Assembly (NCBI GenBank): GCA_037575805.1
Contig: JAZHPD010000062.1
Location: forward strand, 62,001-126,000
Source: Lecanicillium sp. G3
Lineage: Eukaryota > Ascomycota > Sordariomycetes > Hypocreales > Cordycipitaceae
Length of the DNA: 64,000 nt
Reading direction: 5' to 3'
Made by a program: the position numbers and the translations under genes
The notes under the pieces: generated by a model
Told to the model about the DNA's origin: nothing
Database searches by the model: none
The model's input: the letters and a program-made list of their open reading frames with translations, nothing else
Part shown: one piece after another, positions 47,812-58,486 of the stretch
Numbering within the stretch: position 1 is the stretch's first letter
Layout of the letters: every line of letters begins with the position of its first letter

Positions 47812-49372
47812 ATGGTTCAGCACTCGGTCCCCAGCAACTATACCTTCTCGCCGTCCGAAGCGACGCCTCACCTTACCATCAACCACGATGTTGTTGCTGA
47901 TCTAGACTCGAGCAACGCCTTTGAGGGTAAGCTGTTACATGACACAACCCTGGTGAGCTGCGCTAACAGAAATAGGCCCCGAGAAGCTCCTCGAGGTGTG
48001 GTTTGCTCCTAGTGCTGATAGTCTCCCTATCGACGCTTCTCCCCTTGGACTCAAGTCCGTCGACAAGGAGACTTGGGAGTCCATGCTTGACATGGTTCAC
48101 TGCAAGGTCCTCTCCGTTCTCGAATCCGACGCCGTCGACGCCTACCTTCTGTCCGAGTCGAGCATGTTTGTCTTCCCTCACAAGCTGATTCTCAAGACTT
48201 GCGGAACTACTACACTCCTGCTCGGCCTCCAGCGTCTGCTTCATATTGCGGCCGCCAATGCTGGCTTCCCATTCAGCAATGCTGACTCTGTCGACAACGT
48301 TCGCGCTGCCGCCACGCCTTACCGCGTGTTCTACAGCCGCAAGAACTTCCTCTTCCCCGACAAGCAGCGCGGCCCCCACCGCAGCTGGAAGCAGGAAGTC
48401 AAGTACCTTGACGACATGCTCAGCCACGGCAGCGCATACATGGTTGGCAAGATGAACGGAGACCACTGGTACCTCTACCTGACTCCGCCCAACCAGGAGC
48501 TCACGCCTCCCATTACGCCGCAGTCCGAGACCAACGACATTGCCATGATCGAGGCGAGCAATGAGATGGCGGGCGGCGAGTCCAGCGGAGACGAATATGT
48601 CGACGAGACCCTGGAGATTCTCATGACTGATCTCGACCCCGAGAATGCGAAGCAGTTTTTCCTTGAGCACGCGAGTGCGGTCGCCTGCGACAAGATGGCT
48701 GCTGAGAACAAGGCCTGCGCTGCCGCCAAGGGCCCTGAGCCGGTCGACGAGGTCGACGTCTTCAGCAACGGCTGCGAGTCGGACCTTCACAATGGCGACG
48801 CCAAGGTCCCCGACGTCGACGAGTCTCTGACCACTGAGGGCCACGCCCTCGGCTCGGTCATCTCCAACAACTGCGGACTCGCCGACGTCTACCCGACCTC
48901 GATCTATCCTGACGCTCGCATCGACGCCTACCTCTTTGGTCCCTGCGGTTTCTCCGCTAACGGTGTCGTTCCCCCTCCTGCCACTGCCAAGGGCGAGAAC
49001 AAGGCCGCGCACTACTTTACCGTGCACGTCACCCCCGAGGACGGCTTCTCTTTCGCCTCGTTCGAGACCAACGTTCCCGGTGGGCAGAACGGCCGCGCCA
49101 CTGCCGACATTATCGATCACGTCGTCAACATTTTCAAGCCCGGCCGGTTCAGCGTCACTCTGTTCGAGGCCAAGGGCCGCCGCACCAACCCTTACGGTGC
49201 GGGCGCCGACCAGATCCGCGGCCTGACCGGCAAGCGTCTCGCGGACCCTGTTCCCGGCTACAAGCGCGTGGACCGCATTGTTCACGAATTTGATGACTAT
49301 AACCTCGTCTTCCGCTTCTTCGAGAAGGATGGCTGGACTGGGCCCAAGGGGGCTCGCGTTGGAGAAGAATAG
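47812..49372 (+). CDS. SPE2: S-adenosylmethionine decarboxylase proenzyme
   Basis: Two exons, 47812-47926 and 47976-49372, encode 503 residues. The enzyme decarboxylates S-adenosylmethionine, giving the aminopropyl donor for spermidine and spermine. The self-cleavage site that yields the pyruvoyl group is LSESS (Ser100 expected), followed by the family block LKTCGTTTLL. Other conserved parts are the LEVWF-like N-terminus and FEPCGFSANG-like GPCGFSANG near residue 350. The protein is longer than the yeast enzyme (about 400 residues); the extra length is a Glu/Asp-rich insert around residues 220-320. The intron (47927-47975) falls in the N-terminal portion. A 483-codon frame on the opposite strand is an antisense shadow. 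Regulation by polyamines is known for the family; no uORF was convincing here. Confidence 0.95.
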
Positions 49373-49885
49373 GTGGAATGCCTCGTACTGGATGCCAATG
49401 GCATATATGACCAAACCTTGTCTGAGTACTGGTCAACTGAGAGTGTTCTCTCACCGTTACTTTCTGCAGCTCCCCTTTTTTTACGAATTTTCTGGCATAA
49501 CCAGGGCCACTCGTTGTATGAGTCGCATAGCGACATGACTTGTTTTTGAACATTACGATTGCATCTGAAGATAATATTATAACACTTATTTAAATCCAAT
49601 CTGGCAACTTATTTTTTATTAAGCGATTTTCTTATGTTTTTCTTTATTGATGATGGTCACTCAATTTCTGCAGAGCTGTTTTATCGATAAGCGCACGTGA
49701 TCCAATTTTTTATGCCCAGCGCCCGAAATTTCTGCCACCCTGGGGCAGCCCAGCGGACCGAAATTTTTGGACGGCATAGCTCGACACCGGTCAAATTTAT
49801 TCACCCAATTGCTCTGCATACCGCCATATCATACCACTATTCAGCATTCGTTTTCATTTTCGAACATCAACAACACACCGTCGCC
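49373..49885. other. Intergenic region between SPE2 and NOP10
   Basis: Holds the SPE2 3' flank and the NOP10 promoter. AT-rich near 49560-49660. No gene seen. Confidence 0.5.
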
Positions 49886-50194
49886 ATGCATCTTATGTAC
49901 ACTCTCGACGACAAGGGCAACCGCCTGTACACCCTCAAGAAGGTCGCCCACGGCCAGGTCACCAAGTCGGCGCACCCTGCCCGCTTCTCCCCCGACGACA
50001 AGTGGTCGCGCCAGCGCGTGACGCTGAAGCGCCGCTTCGGTCTGCTCCTCACCCAGCAGAGTACGTTTGCTGCCTTGTTTCTGCCTCTGCCTCTCCGCCC
50101 TTCTGCATGTGAACCGTGGTGGTGGAGAGATGGTGGGAGTATATTGAGGTTGTCTCGAGTGCTAACGAGATGTTCTACAGAGGACGAGCAGTAA
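49886..50194 (+). CDS. NOP10: H/ACA ribonucleoprotein subunit Nop10
   Basis: Two exons, 49886-50060 and 50181-50194, encode 62 residues, the normal size. The N-terminus MHLMYTLDDKGNRLYTLKK and the following HPARFSPDDKWSRQRVTLKRR are characteristic of Nop10 in eukaryotes. The second exon contributes only the last codons (KDEQ). The protein binds Cbf5 (dyskerin) in the H/ACA particle that pseudouridylates rRNA and snRNA in the nucleolus and is needed for 18S rRNA processing. The splice at 50060/50181 uses GTACGT and TCTACAG. It converges with NOB1, another ribosome-biogenesis gene. Confidence 0.94.
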   Translation: MHLMYTLDDKGNRLYTLKKVAHGQVTKSAHPARFSPDDKWSRQRVTLKRRFGLLLTQQSTFAALFLPLPLRPSACEPWWWRDGGSILRLSRVLTRCSTEDEQ

Positions 50195-50808
50195 ATTCTC
50201 TGATTTAAACGAAATATACCGAGACGAAACAGAAAAAGAAAAAAAATGCACAATTGGATCACATACGACAGAGAAGCGAAACAGTTGGCAAATGGGGAAG
50301 TGAGAACGAACGAGCGTGGAGCTCATTCATAACCCGGCGTTATTTGGGCAAAATCTTTTCTACTGTTTAAGGCGTCTGGATAGACTTCTCGATGCATGTA
50401 AATTTTGATTTTTTTGGGAGTTGACGGGAATATAGAACACAGAAATCCAACATTTTCCAGACCATACCAGAGCTTTGGACTTCATTTGAAAAGTTGAACG
50501 TCATTTATTGTCAGTGATGTATGGCTGCAAATGCTCAACCACGATTTACCGAGGTTGCTTGAGGAAAAAGACACGAACACAAACATATTCCGACTACAGT
50601 CAAAGTAGGACGAGCAGTACTGATCGATCTTAGTTCAATATGTTTCATTGTCCGTGAAATATGTCATGATGTATATATGGCTGCAAATGCTCAACCACCC
50701 GACTTTTTATCTACCCTGTCCCATGCTCATAATATCCCTTGATTCATTGCTTTTCCGTACCTTATAAATTGTTTTTTATCGTTTTACTTCTTTCGTCTCA
50801 CAGCGCGT
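50195..50808. other. Convergent region between NOP10 and NOB1
   Basis: AT-rich 3' flanking DNA of two convergent genes. A 22-base direct repeat lies here (see the separate repeat feature). No gene seen. Confidence 0.5.
50521..50698 (+). repeat. Two direct copies of a 22-bp sequence
   Basis: The sequence beginning ATGGCTGCAAATGC and ending CTCAACCAC is found at 50521-50542 and identically at 50677-50698, starts 156 bases apart. Some similarity extends upstream (GTTGAACGTC/GTTCAATATG, then CATTGTC-like parts), suggesting a diverged larger duplication. Confidence 0.8.
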
Positions 50809-52200
50809 TTACCTCTTGCGACGCGAGTTGACTCCACGCCCCGCGCCGACACGAATCTTGCCGCCGCCGCTGCGATCGCCCGTCAGAATGCCCGGGAGGA
50901 ACTCATCATCCATCAGATCCTTCTTCTTCTGCCTCCTCTGCGCCTCCGACGCCTTGACGTACTCCTTCTGGTCCTCGGCGAGCATCAGGCTGGCGCCCCA
51001 GTTGTTCTGCCCGCCCGCGTGCTTGGCCAGCTTGCCGTTGGCCGTGCCGTGCACCGGCTTCGGCACACTGTACACGTTGCCGCGGTTGTTCCACTGGAAT
51101 CCCTGCTTGAGGTGCACCTTGAAGTTGCCCTTCTCGTCGGTGGAGCAGCTGGTGCGGATGAGCGTCGGCTGGCCGCACGACGGGCAGAACTGCTTCTCCA
51201 TGTCCTTGGTGATCTTGAAGCAGCCGTGGCAGCGGAGCACCCACGTCTTGAGCTGCGTGATGCGCGTGAAGGACGGGGTGACGAGGTTGAGGTTCATGCG
51301 GAGAGCAACGTTCTGCATCGCAAAGTCGGAGGTGAGGACCGCGGCCTGGAGCGTGCGCTGCGGGGCCTTGGAGGGCGTGGAGGACTTGCCGTCCTGGGCC
51401 TTGTGCTTCTTGACGTTGGAGGGGGTGATCCAGCCGCCGTCGTCGTCGGAGGCGTCGCCGCCGTCTTCAGCCTCATCGGCCTCACCCTCTGCGTTCTCGG
51501 TGTATGACGGGGGTGCACTTGAGTCCACCGTTGACTCTTCTTTTGTATCGTTAACCTCCAGCTTCTCCATGGCTTTGGCAGGTACCGAGACACCCTCTTT
51601 TGGCTCTTCCGTAGAAGCAGTTTGTGTGATAACCGCAGCAGCATCTCCCTCGGTTGTGACAGCATCGCCTTCGGGCTTGGTTGTAGCGTCGCCCTCAGGC
51701 TTGGACGTAGCATCCTCTTCGGCAGCCTTAGCCTCGGCCTCATCCTCTACTCGCTGAGGCGGCTTGCCGTTCACCTGCTTCTGGTCCGGCGAGCTGCGCA
51801 AACGCCAGTCGCCGCCATTGCGCTCGCACTCGAGCTCGTATCCCAGCGCCAGGATCTCGATATCCGGCTTGCTCAGCACGCCCAGGTCGCCTGTCTTGCG
51901 CGCAAACTCGCGGATGACACCCACGCTCTTGGGGTTCGGCGAGCGCACCGTCAGAAACGGCATCAGCGTCGTCTCGACGCGGGCCCGGGTCGCGGCATCG
52001 CGAATCTCCTGCACGATGGACGGCAGGGTGTATAGCTGCTCGGCCTGCGCGATGAGCGCGCTCACGGAGGGGTCGTTCTTGATTAGGGGACCGGTGTCGA
52101 GGACGAGGCTGTGGATGGCCTTGCCGGTCGTCGTCGGCGCTGCGGGTGCCTCGCTTGGAGGGGCCTGTGGTGGGGTGGCCATGATATCTTTGTTTGCCAC
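50809..52200 (-). CDS. NOB1: 20S pre-rRNA endonuclease Nob1
   Basis: A single exon encodes 463 residues. The N-terminal PIN nuclease domain includes LVLDTGPLIK (Asp35) and SIVQEIRDAATR with the expected acidic metal ligands. After a long acidic, repetitive linker (about residues 145-270), a zinc ribbon is present: CHGCFKI followed by FCPSCGQPT near residues 325-345, then a GGKIRVGAGRG-like Arg/Gly C-terminus. Nob1 cuts site D of 20S pre-rRNA in cytoplasmic pre-40S particles, producing the 18S 3' end. The linker contains near repeats of KPEGDA that differ from other species and may vary within species. MANKDIMATPP is taken as start; an internal ATG at residue 7 is also possible. It converges with NOP10. 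Confidence 0.93.
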   Translation of the reverse strand: MANKDIMATPPQAPPSEAPAAPTTTGKAIHSLVLDTGPLIKNDPSVSALIAQAEQLYTLPSIVQEIRDAATRARVETTLMPFLTVRSPNPKSVGVIREFARKTGDLGVLSKPDIEILALGYELECERNGGDWRLRSSPDQKQVNGKPPQRVEDEAEAKAAEEDATSKPEGDATTKPEGDAVTTEGDAAAVITQTASTEEPKEGVSVPAKAMEKLEVNDTKEESTVDSSAPPSYTENAEGEADEAEDGGDASDDDGGWITPSNVKKHKAQDGKSSTPSKAPQRTLQAAVLTSDFAMQNVALRMNLNLVTPSFTRITQLKTWVLRCHGCFKITKDMEKQFCPSCGQPTLIRTSCSTDEKGNFKVHLKQGFQWNNRGNVYSVPKPVHGTANGKLAKHAGGQNNWGASLMLAEDQKEYVKASEAQRRQKKKDLMDDEFLPGILTGDRSGGGKIRVGAGRGVNSRRKR

Positions 52201-52913
52201 GAGCGTGCGGCGAGCGGCGATATGGGAATTTGGTTAGGCGGTAGCAGTTGTGTAAGAAGTTACTATCTTGAAATATATTCAGCGAGTGGTATTATGCAGA
52301 CTCGCATTTGAATCGAATATCGTGGTATCGATATTCCTCAAGGTGATTGTGGTAGAATATGGTGGGGCAGGAAAAAAAGTTGATCGATAAGCCTTATCGC
52401 GGAATCAATCCCACACGTGATGCGCGAGCCTCGCGTGCTATATATACAACGTCGGCCTTCCTTTTATAAAAATAACAGTTTAAATAATTAATATAATGAA
52501 TGATAATGATAACAAAAAATCTATTTTAATATATTTAGTGATAATATTGCATAACCATTCTTTGTCAATGACGCGAAAAGGCTACGCTAATCAGTTACTT
52601 GCGTTTAGAACGTTCGCCAGTTTCATATTGGTTGGCTTACATCCATCTGCTTATGGTACTTACGACCGAACCCCCAGATGTATACATGTCACGCAATAAA
52701 ATCGTAGCTGGCTACTCACGTAGTTGGCCTATATTCTCTTTCCTGTTCGAGAGTATATAGTGTGGCGTCCTCCTACGCCGCCTTGGCACTCAGCCACCGA
52801 CGGCAGCGGTGGCAAGCTGCCGGAAGCGTATCATACTCCATTTACATGACTACACTGACGGCTACATGGCCGACTGCCAATTGATTTTGGCTACTGGCCG
52901 GAAAATACCTTAC

Positions 52914-52944
<31 letters not shown>

Positions 52945-55900
52945 AAACCATATCTAGGATACTTGCCAGCCCCTTCTTTGTTACAAGGAACTGGCGAGGC
53001 TGACATTCTTTCATCTCGCTCTATTACCTGCGAACTTCTGAGGCATCGATCCTGCGTTCCCTTCTTACGCTGGCAACATCGCGGCACAGCGAGTGTCTCT
53101 TTCTAGTCGACCGGGTCTATGCGGAACTTCAGGACCTAGTCTGCAAAACTTGTCCCTGCCCGCGTAAAGCCCCTCGTCGGCCTCGAACCCGATAATACTG
53201 ATGACGAGAACTTCCAGGTCATGGTCGTCGGGAGCACGAGATGGACAAAGATGACACCGTAGTAGCCAGTGTAGATGCACGTTGGGTTATATCAACGGTG
53301 CTTGGTACCGGCAGAAATCTCCTTACCCCGAAGGCCGTCTTCCAGCCATGGCCCACGCCGGATACTCGTTTACTACCGTGGGGGGCTGGCCGGCAGCGTC
53401 GTCCTCTGCATGCTCGCCGTATAATGCTGAGTGCGTGAGTTTTGCAAGTTCAATAACGCCATGGTGCGCAAAATCACCTTTTTTTACTTCGTCTGTGGCA
53501 GGAACTTTTCTATAGACTTGAGTGGCCCATTGTATTCGGGTTCGGGAGATGGAGCCGATGGCGAGGCTCCTCGACAAGGGCATGGATACAAAGCGCGCGG
53601 GCCATGCTCTCGTTTTAGGCCGCCAGCTGCGGGATAGAGCGTTCAGTCCCAAAGAGATGTTACGCGGGACACAGTGATAGACAGCAATCAGAAATTTAGG
53701 AAACCTGCGTTTATTTATCCTGCAGCTGCACGAGTGTGACGAGACGGGATTCCAAACAGCAATGCACCAGAACGTCAGTTGTCCGACCTCGCAGATGTTT
53801 TTCTTGCTTTATTATCCTGTCATTCACGTCAACGTCAGCATCAGCATCAAGCTCATCCAATGCCGTGGCACCGCTTCTTTACTGAAACACACGAGAACGC
53901 ACATCATCCCAGCCGAGAGTGTATAGGATGCAAAAGCCATAACTTCAGGTGCCAGGGATCCCGAAGTCCATTCTTGATACGTTTTGAGATGCGGATAGAT
54001 GACTTTGCCCTGTAAATTTGGCACGAGATATCCATCGCGTATGTTCGGGGAATTGGGTATAGACACTTGGCTAATGCCTATGCGCAAGCGTGACTGCTTG
54101 TATGCTGCGACTGTGACAGTTCCCAGAAATGTACACGAGGTTGCGCAGAAGGTTTATAAAGGACAACCTGATGAAACTTTGGCACGAATAACCTGGTCCG
54201 AATACTCGAGGTAACTAGAGGGAGCTGTTGAAACACTCAAAGCGAGACGAATTGCGGTTTCCTTCAACCACATCAGGCATGCAGAACTATGAAGGACGCA
54301 AAATTGAACCTCTTCTCTGCGTCGAAACACTAGACTTCCCAAACAATAACGACCAATGATTTCAGTCAGCTGGGCTGAGTACAGGTCCTATCACAGAAGC
54401 TCGGCATCTGCCGGTGGATCATGCGACTATTCTACAAAAGCCAATTTACGGAGAGGTTTTAGATATTGAAAACAAAAAGATTCGGTCTCGTTTGCACATA
54501 TGCGCGTCGGAAATAGTAGGAACACTCTGCATGCCGTGACAGGGCAACCATGCCCAGGGCTGGTGTGATCCTTCAGCGCCGTTTCGCTGAGAACCTGGGA
54601 TATCCCTGCGATATGGAAATTGAGCTCCAATTCGACGAAACAGATGGCGCCGTACAGTTACGTTACGCATGCGCGCCATTCTCCTTCTCGAAGCGCCGCC
54701 GTTCGAGCAGCGTGGCCGGAACATGCTTGAACGTCTTGTATCGAATGATCCTCCCGTCAGCAACGCCACGCTCAGGGATGACGCCGACGCTATCGCTAGT
54801 GCGCGACAATCTCCTGCCAACTTTTTTGGCCATGGCCTTGACGGAAGAGACAGATTGGCCTGCCCACACGATCCGCCGCGCAGTGCATTGGCCTTCATCG
54901 TAAAGAGTCTCACTTGTATTCAGCCGCGAAAGCAGGACAGCGCAGCACCTGCATGTTGGCAGAGTCACTCACCGCATGTCGGGCAGCCTGCAATAGCCGC
55001 AGCGTGAAAGGTCAGCTGGCAGCAGAGTTGCCCTGCTCGTTACGCATTGCTGCGACGGGCAATCTGGCAGTTGGGCCGAGACACTGGCTCTCTGGTGTGC
55101 CAGCTGAGCGTGGACATTGGACGGAACGCCGTTGACTGACACTCTCGAAACCGGTGCTCCTCATTTGTCAACGGCGGGGCCGCGCTCCGAGTACTAATTC
55201 AGCCATTCAAAAATCACCAGGCTGCCGGAAATGCTGGGGCTGTTTGGGGCATCAGTGACGAGAGACTGTACGAAGAAAAACCTGCGCAGGCTATCCCACG
55301 GGCGGCGGCCAGCAGCGGAATAGCTGGCGTCGTCTGGAGACCCCACAGATCATCGGACGTGGAGAGGGACGTGGCGCCCCTGAACAACGAAAAGAGCCCA
55401 TTGTTGGCAATGGCGGACGAGGACAGGAGACCGGAGCAGGGTATGAGGCTGCTGAATAGTGTCCGTGGCTAGGCGGCGAGCGGAAACAATGCATGGCACG
55501 ACTCAGATGTTGTTGCAGCAGCAAGCAGGAAGGATTGTCCCCTGGTTCAACTGGCTGAGTGTCTGCGACAGACCCAACGAGGCTGCAGAGGAGACAGTCA
55601 TAGCGCCTGCTCAACTATTTTTAACATGCTGTCTCAATGCGAGGTGGTCATCAAGTCGTCTCCGTCTTGGTGGACAATTTAGAAATTGCCGCATCTCGGG
55701 GTAAATGGCCCATGGGGAACAAGGCTTGGCCTGTCACATCGGGGTCGCTCCGCGATGCACCCTTCTTTTTCTTCTCTTGCCAAGACCTCGACAAAGCGAA
55801 GCCGGGAGGGCTGGCAACGGCCGGCACTTGTCGGCGAATAGATTGCACATTCCGCTCTGGAAAAGATTCCGAGGAAGGCCAGTAGATGATCCCGCGCTGA

Positions 55901-58486
55901 TGCTGACGCCGTGGCACAAGGTGGCTTGCATTACCAACAGGCAGATCTTACAGCACAGCACTTTGTACCTTTTTGGTGCTACATACGTAGCCCAAGCAAA
56001 TCCGTCAGGAGCCCGTCATGGATACAGATGCACGGTCAAGCTAGTTCGGCCAGAGGGCGGGTCGCGGTGCGCCCAACATCACGTCGGGCTATCGTTCGAG
56101 AAGGATTCTACAAGGTCAATGCTTCCCCAGGGTCCTCGCTTGTTGAGGAGGCTGGCGTTTCTTGAAGAAAATATATCGGATGCAGAACTTTTTACTTGAG
56201 GTCAGCAGAACGAGCAGAGAGCACCGGCAATTGAAAAATTTCTGTCAACGGACGTCGTATTGCGCAAGACATCCACAGCGGAGCTGAGCTGACGAGACGT
56301 GACTGGACAAGATGAGATGCCGTGTGGCGCACCACCATGCCATGGGCACCTGGAGCGCCGAGCGTCCCGTCATTTCCAAAAGCCTTCCATGCATGCAGCT
56401 GCTGGGAGCGGGCCCCGCTGGTGGTGGTGCACCGGTGCGCCTGGCGAGAAGAGCCCAGTGGCTTGTCCCGGGCGGGAGAGAGCCTGGAAGGAGTAATGAA
56501 CATGCTGGCCGGCGTTCCGAAAGCCACAAATTGCCTTGGCAGCACCGCATCGGGGAATATTTCATGCTGTAGTGCGACGCCTCAAAACGCCTCGGAAATC
56601 GGCAAACTGTGCGGCAGCCGGGTTCAGTTGTCGGCTTAGACGACGTGCGACTAGAAGGTGCGACGAACAACGTCAACGGTATCACCAACAAGCGCCTCAT
56701 CTGCGGAGGCAGAGGAGATCAGTGACGGAGCGCCTGACACAGTGGTGGCAAAGGGCTCCATACTGATGCCAGCTTGTCTTGTTCCCCAGAATCTGGCAGT
56801 GTGGCAACGACTCTATTTGGTGGGCTGCGGGTGGGAGACAGACAACACGAGGGATTTTGTTACAAGGCACCCGCCCCGGGACAATTACCAGAACGGCCAG
56901 CGTGCTCTGTACTGGTAGTTATCCCACAGTTGTCCCGCAGACAAGCTAACGGGCCCCTCCCTGTTGCCCCAAATCCTGGAAAGGTGCTTTCAGCATCGTC
57001 TGGTTGGCTCAAGTCGACAACTCAGGGCTCGGGTCCACACGTTGTTACCCTCTTCAAGTCTCCAAGTGGGCATCAACAGGGTCATGGGCTGCTTAACTGG
57101 CACACTGGCAGACCTGGTCAGGGCTCCAATGTGACCGTATTTTGAGTGGAAATGGCTATGGAGCAAGGAGCATGCGGCGAGAGAGGTGGGCGCGGACTTT
57201 TTTGCCTCAAAGGCGGCCACCCACAGGCATTGGCACACACCTCACCATGATGCTGTTACGAAAAGTTTCCACAAGTCCCAGGCCTACGCGGCGTCCCGGC
57301 ATGGCCATTTCGCGGGGGATGACTGTGCCGAACCAATAATGACGAGGGCGATGGGAAAAGGCATCTCGTAATTAGCCTGAATATAGCTGCCGCTATAACC
57401 AGTGCGGGGGTGGGAAATTCGTGCGCCAGCCCAGATCCGGGGTATTTGGCCTCTCGAGCAATGTCTCTCGTCGTCAGTGGCAACCTGGGCGGGAGCGGTT
57501 CGACTGTCTCAGCAGGAATGCGAGCGAAAAGTGGTGGTGATGTGGTGTCGGGCTGTGGTGGTCGCTGAGACAGGTTACCGCAAGCGCCCGACCAAGAGAG
57601 ACATTGTAGACAAAGTACCACTCTGGAAACGGCGCAGGATGCAACAACACTAACTACAATTCAGCCATGCACATCATGCAAGCGGTTACTCTCACTTGTA
57701 CAGGGAATGGCGGCGCCGGGACGGACTGATAGCTAGCCCTGACCACAGGTGTGGTGGCTCGTCCCAGGGCGCGCTTCCACGACGAGAACAGAGTTTTTGC
57801 TGATAACACCGCCTGCCGGTCTTCCATATTTTTTCGCCTCTGGATTGCCCGGCCCACCGTCACCCTACCGCTAGTCAGGTTTAGGGCTCAAACAAGTTCT
57901 CTTGTCTCTGTGCTTTTACTTACTCTCCGTCGAGTCGCACCGAGGAGCTACCTGCTTTCTTCTTCTCTCTCCTCTAATCAGCCACGAAAAGCTAAGAGAA
58001 CTAGGCTTACTCTTGCAATTCGCATTCTCACCTTATGAGACTAGGCCGTCTAGGTCCCCCTGCTTTCGCTCTAGCCTCATCCTTCGCCCCCCACCACAGT
58101 CTGCCAAACCGCGCTCGCCCCCAAGTCAGTCCATCACGCTAGAACGCTTTGTTGGAGTAGAGTAGCGGTGCTGCAGTACTGGTACGGAGTAGTCTCGACA
58201 CACATCTGGGTTTTCCCCAAACCTCCCCGGCCAAACTGCTTCTTTCCGTTTAAATACTACTTCAAGTCCCCTTCCCCCCATCACCTTGCCGTCCCCCGCA
58301 CTCCTTCCTCTTTCATATTCCCCATCCTCCCTTCGCTGTCTTGACGGCTTGGTCTAAACGAACCTTGTTTTCCTCTTACACGCTGCAAGGCCTTTACCTA
58401 TTCATCCATCACCACTGTATTAATATACTCCTGTTTTAATACACACTCTTGCTTTCAATCTCACTGCTTCTTCTACTCAGCTCACT
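52201..58486. other. 6.3-kb region without recognisable genes
   Basis: The first part holds the NOB1 promoter and a very AT-rich patch (52460-52570). A 27-base A run occupies 52921-52947. From about 53000 to 57700 many short frames overlap on both strands but none shows domain-level features; I could not align them into a gene or a transposon. The final part (57900-58480) is strongly CT-rich and is the probable leader of the transporter gene. A TACGGAGTA nonamer lies at 58183-58191. Confidence 0.5.
52921..52947 (+). repeat. A27 homopolymer tract
   Basis: Twenty-seven consecutive adenines flanked by CATGGCGC and CCATATC. Such a run may be a simple repeat or mark the 3' end of a retroposed sequence; upstream DNA has no recognisable element. 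Confidence 0.9.

Noticed and set aside
47963..49414. 483-codon open frame on the minus strand opposite SPE2
   Set aside because: It is an antisense shadow of a GC-biased coding exon; its translation is Val/Gly/Leu-rich without domain features, while the plus-strand frame is unmistakably S-adenosylmethionine decarboxylase.
50816..51757. 313-codon plus-strand frame opposite NOB1
   Set aside because: Shadow of the Nob1 coding exon; the repeated SPSGL-type pattern simply mirrors the acidic repeats of Nob1.
53041..53660. Possible decayed gene near the A27 run (fragments such as INGAWYRQKSPYPEG)
   Set aside because: Some fragments look faintly protein-like, but frames break often and I could not assign a family or consistent strand, so it is not listed as a pseudogene.
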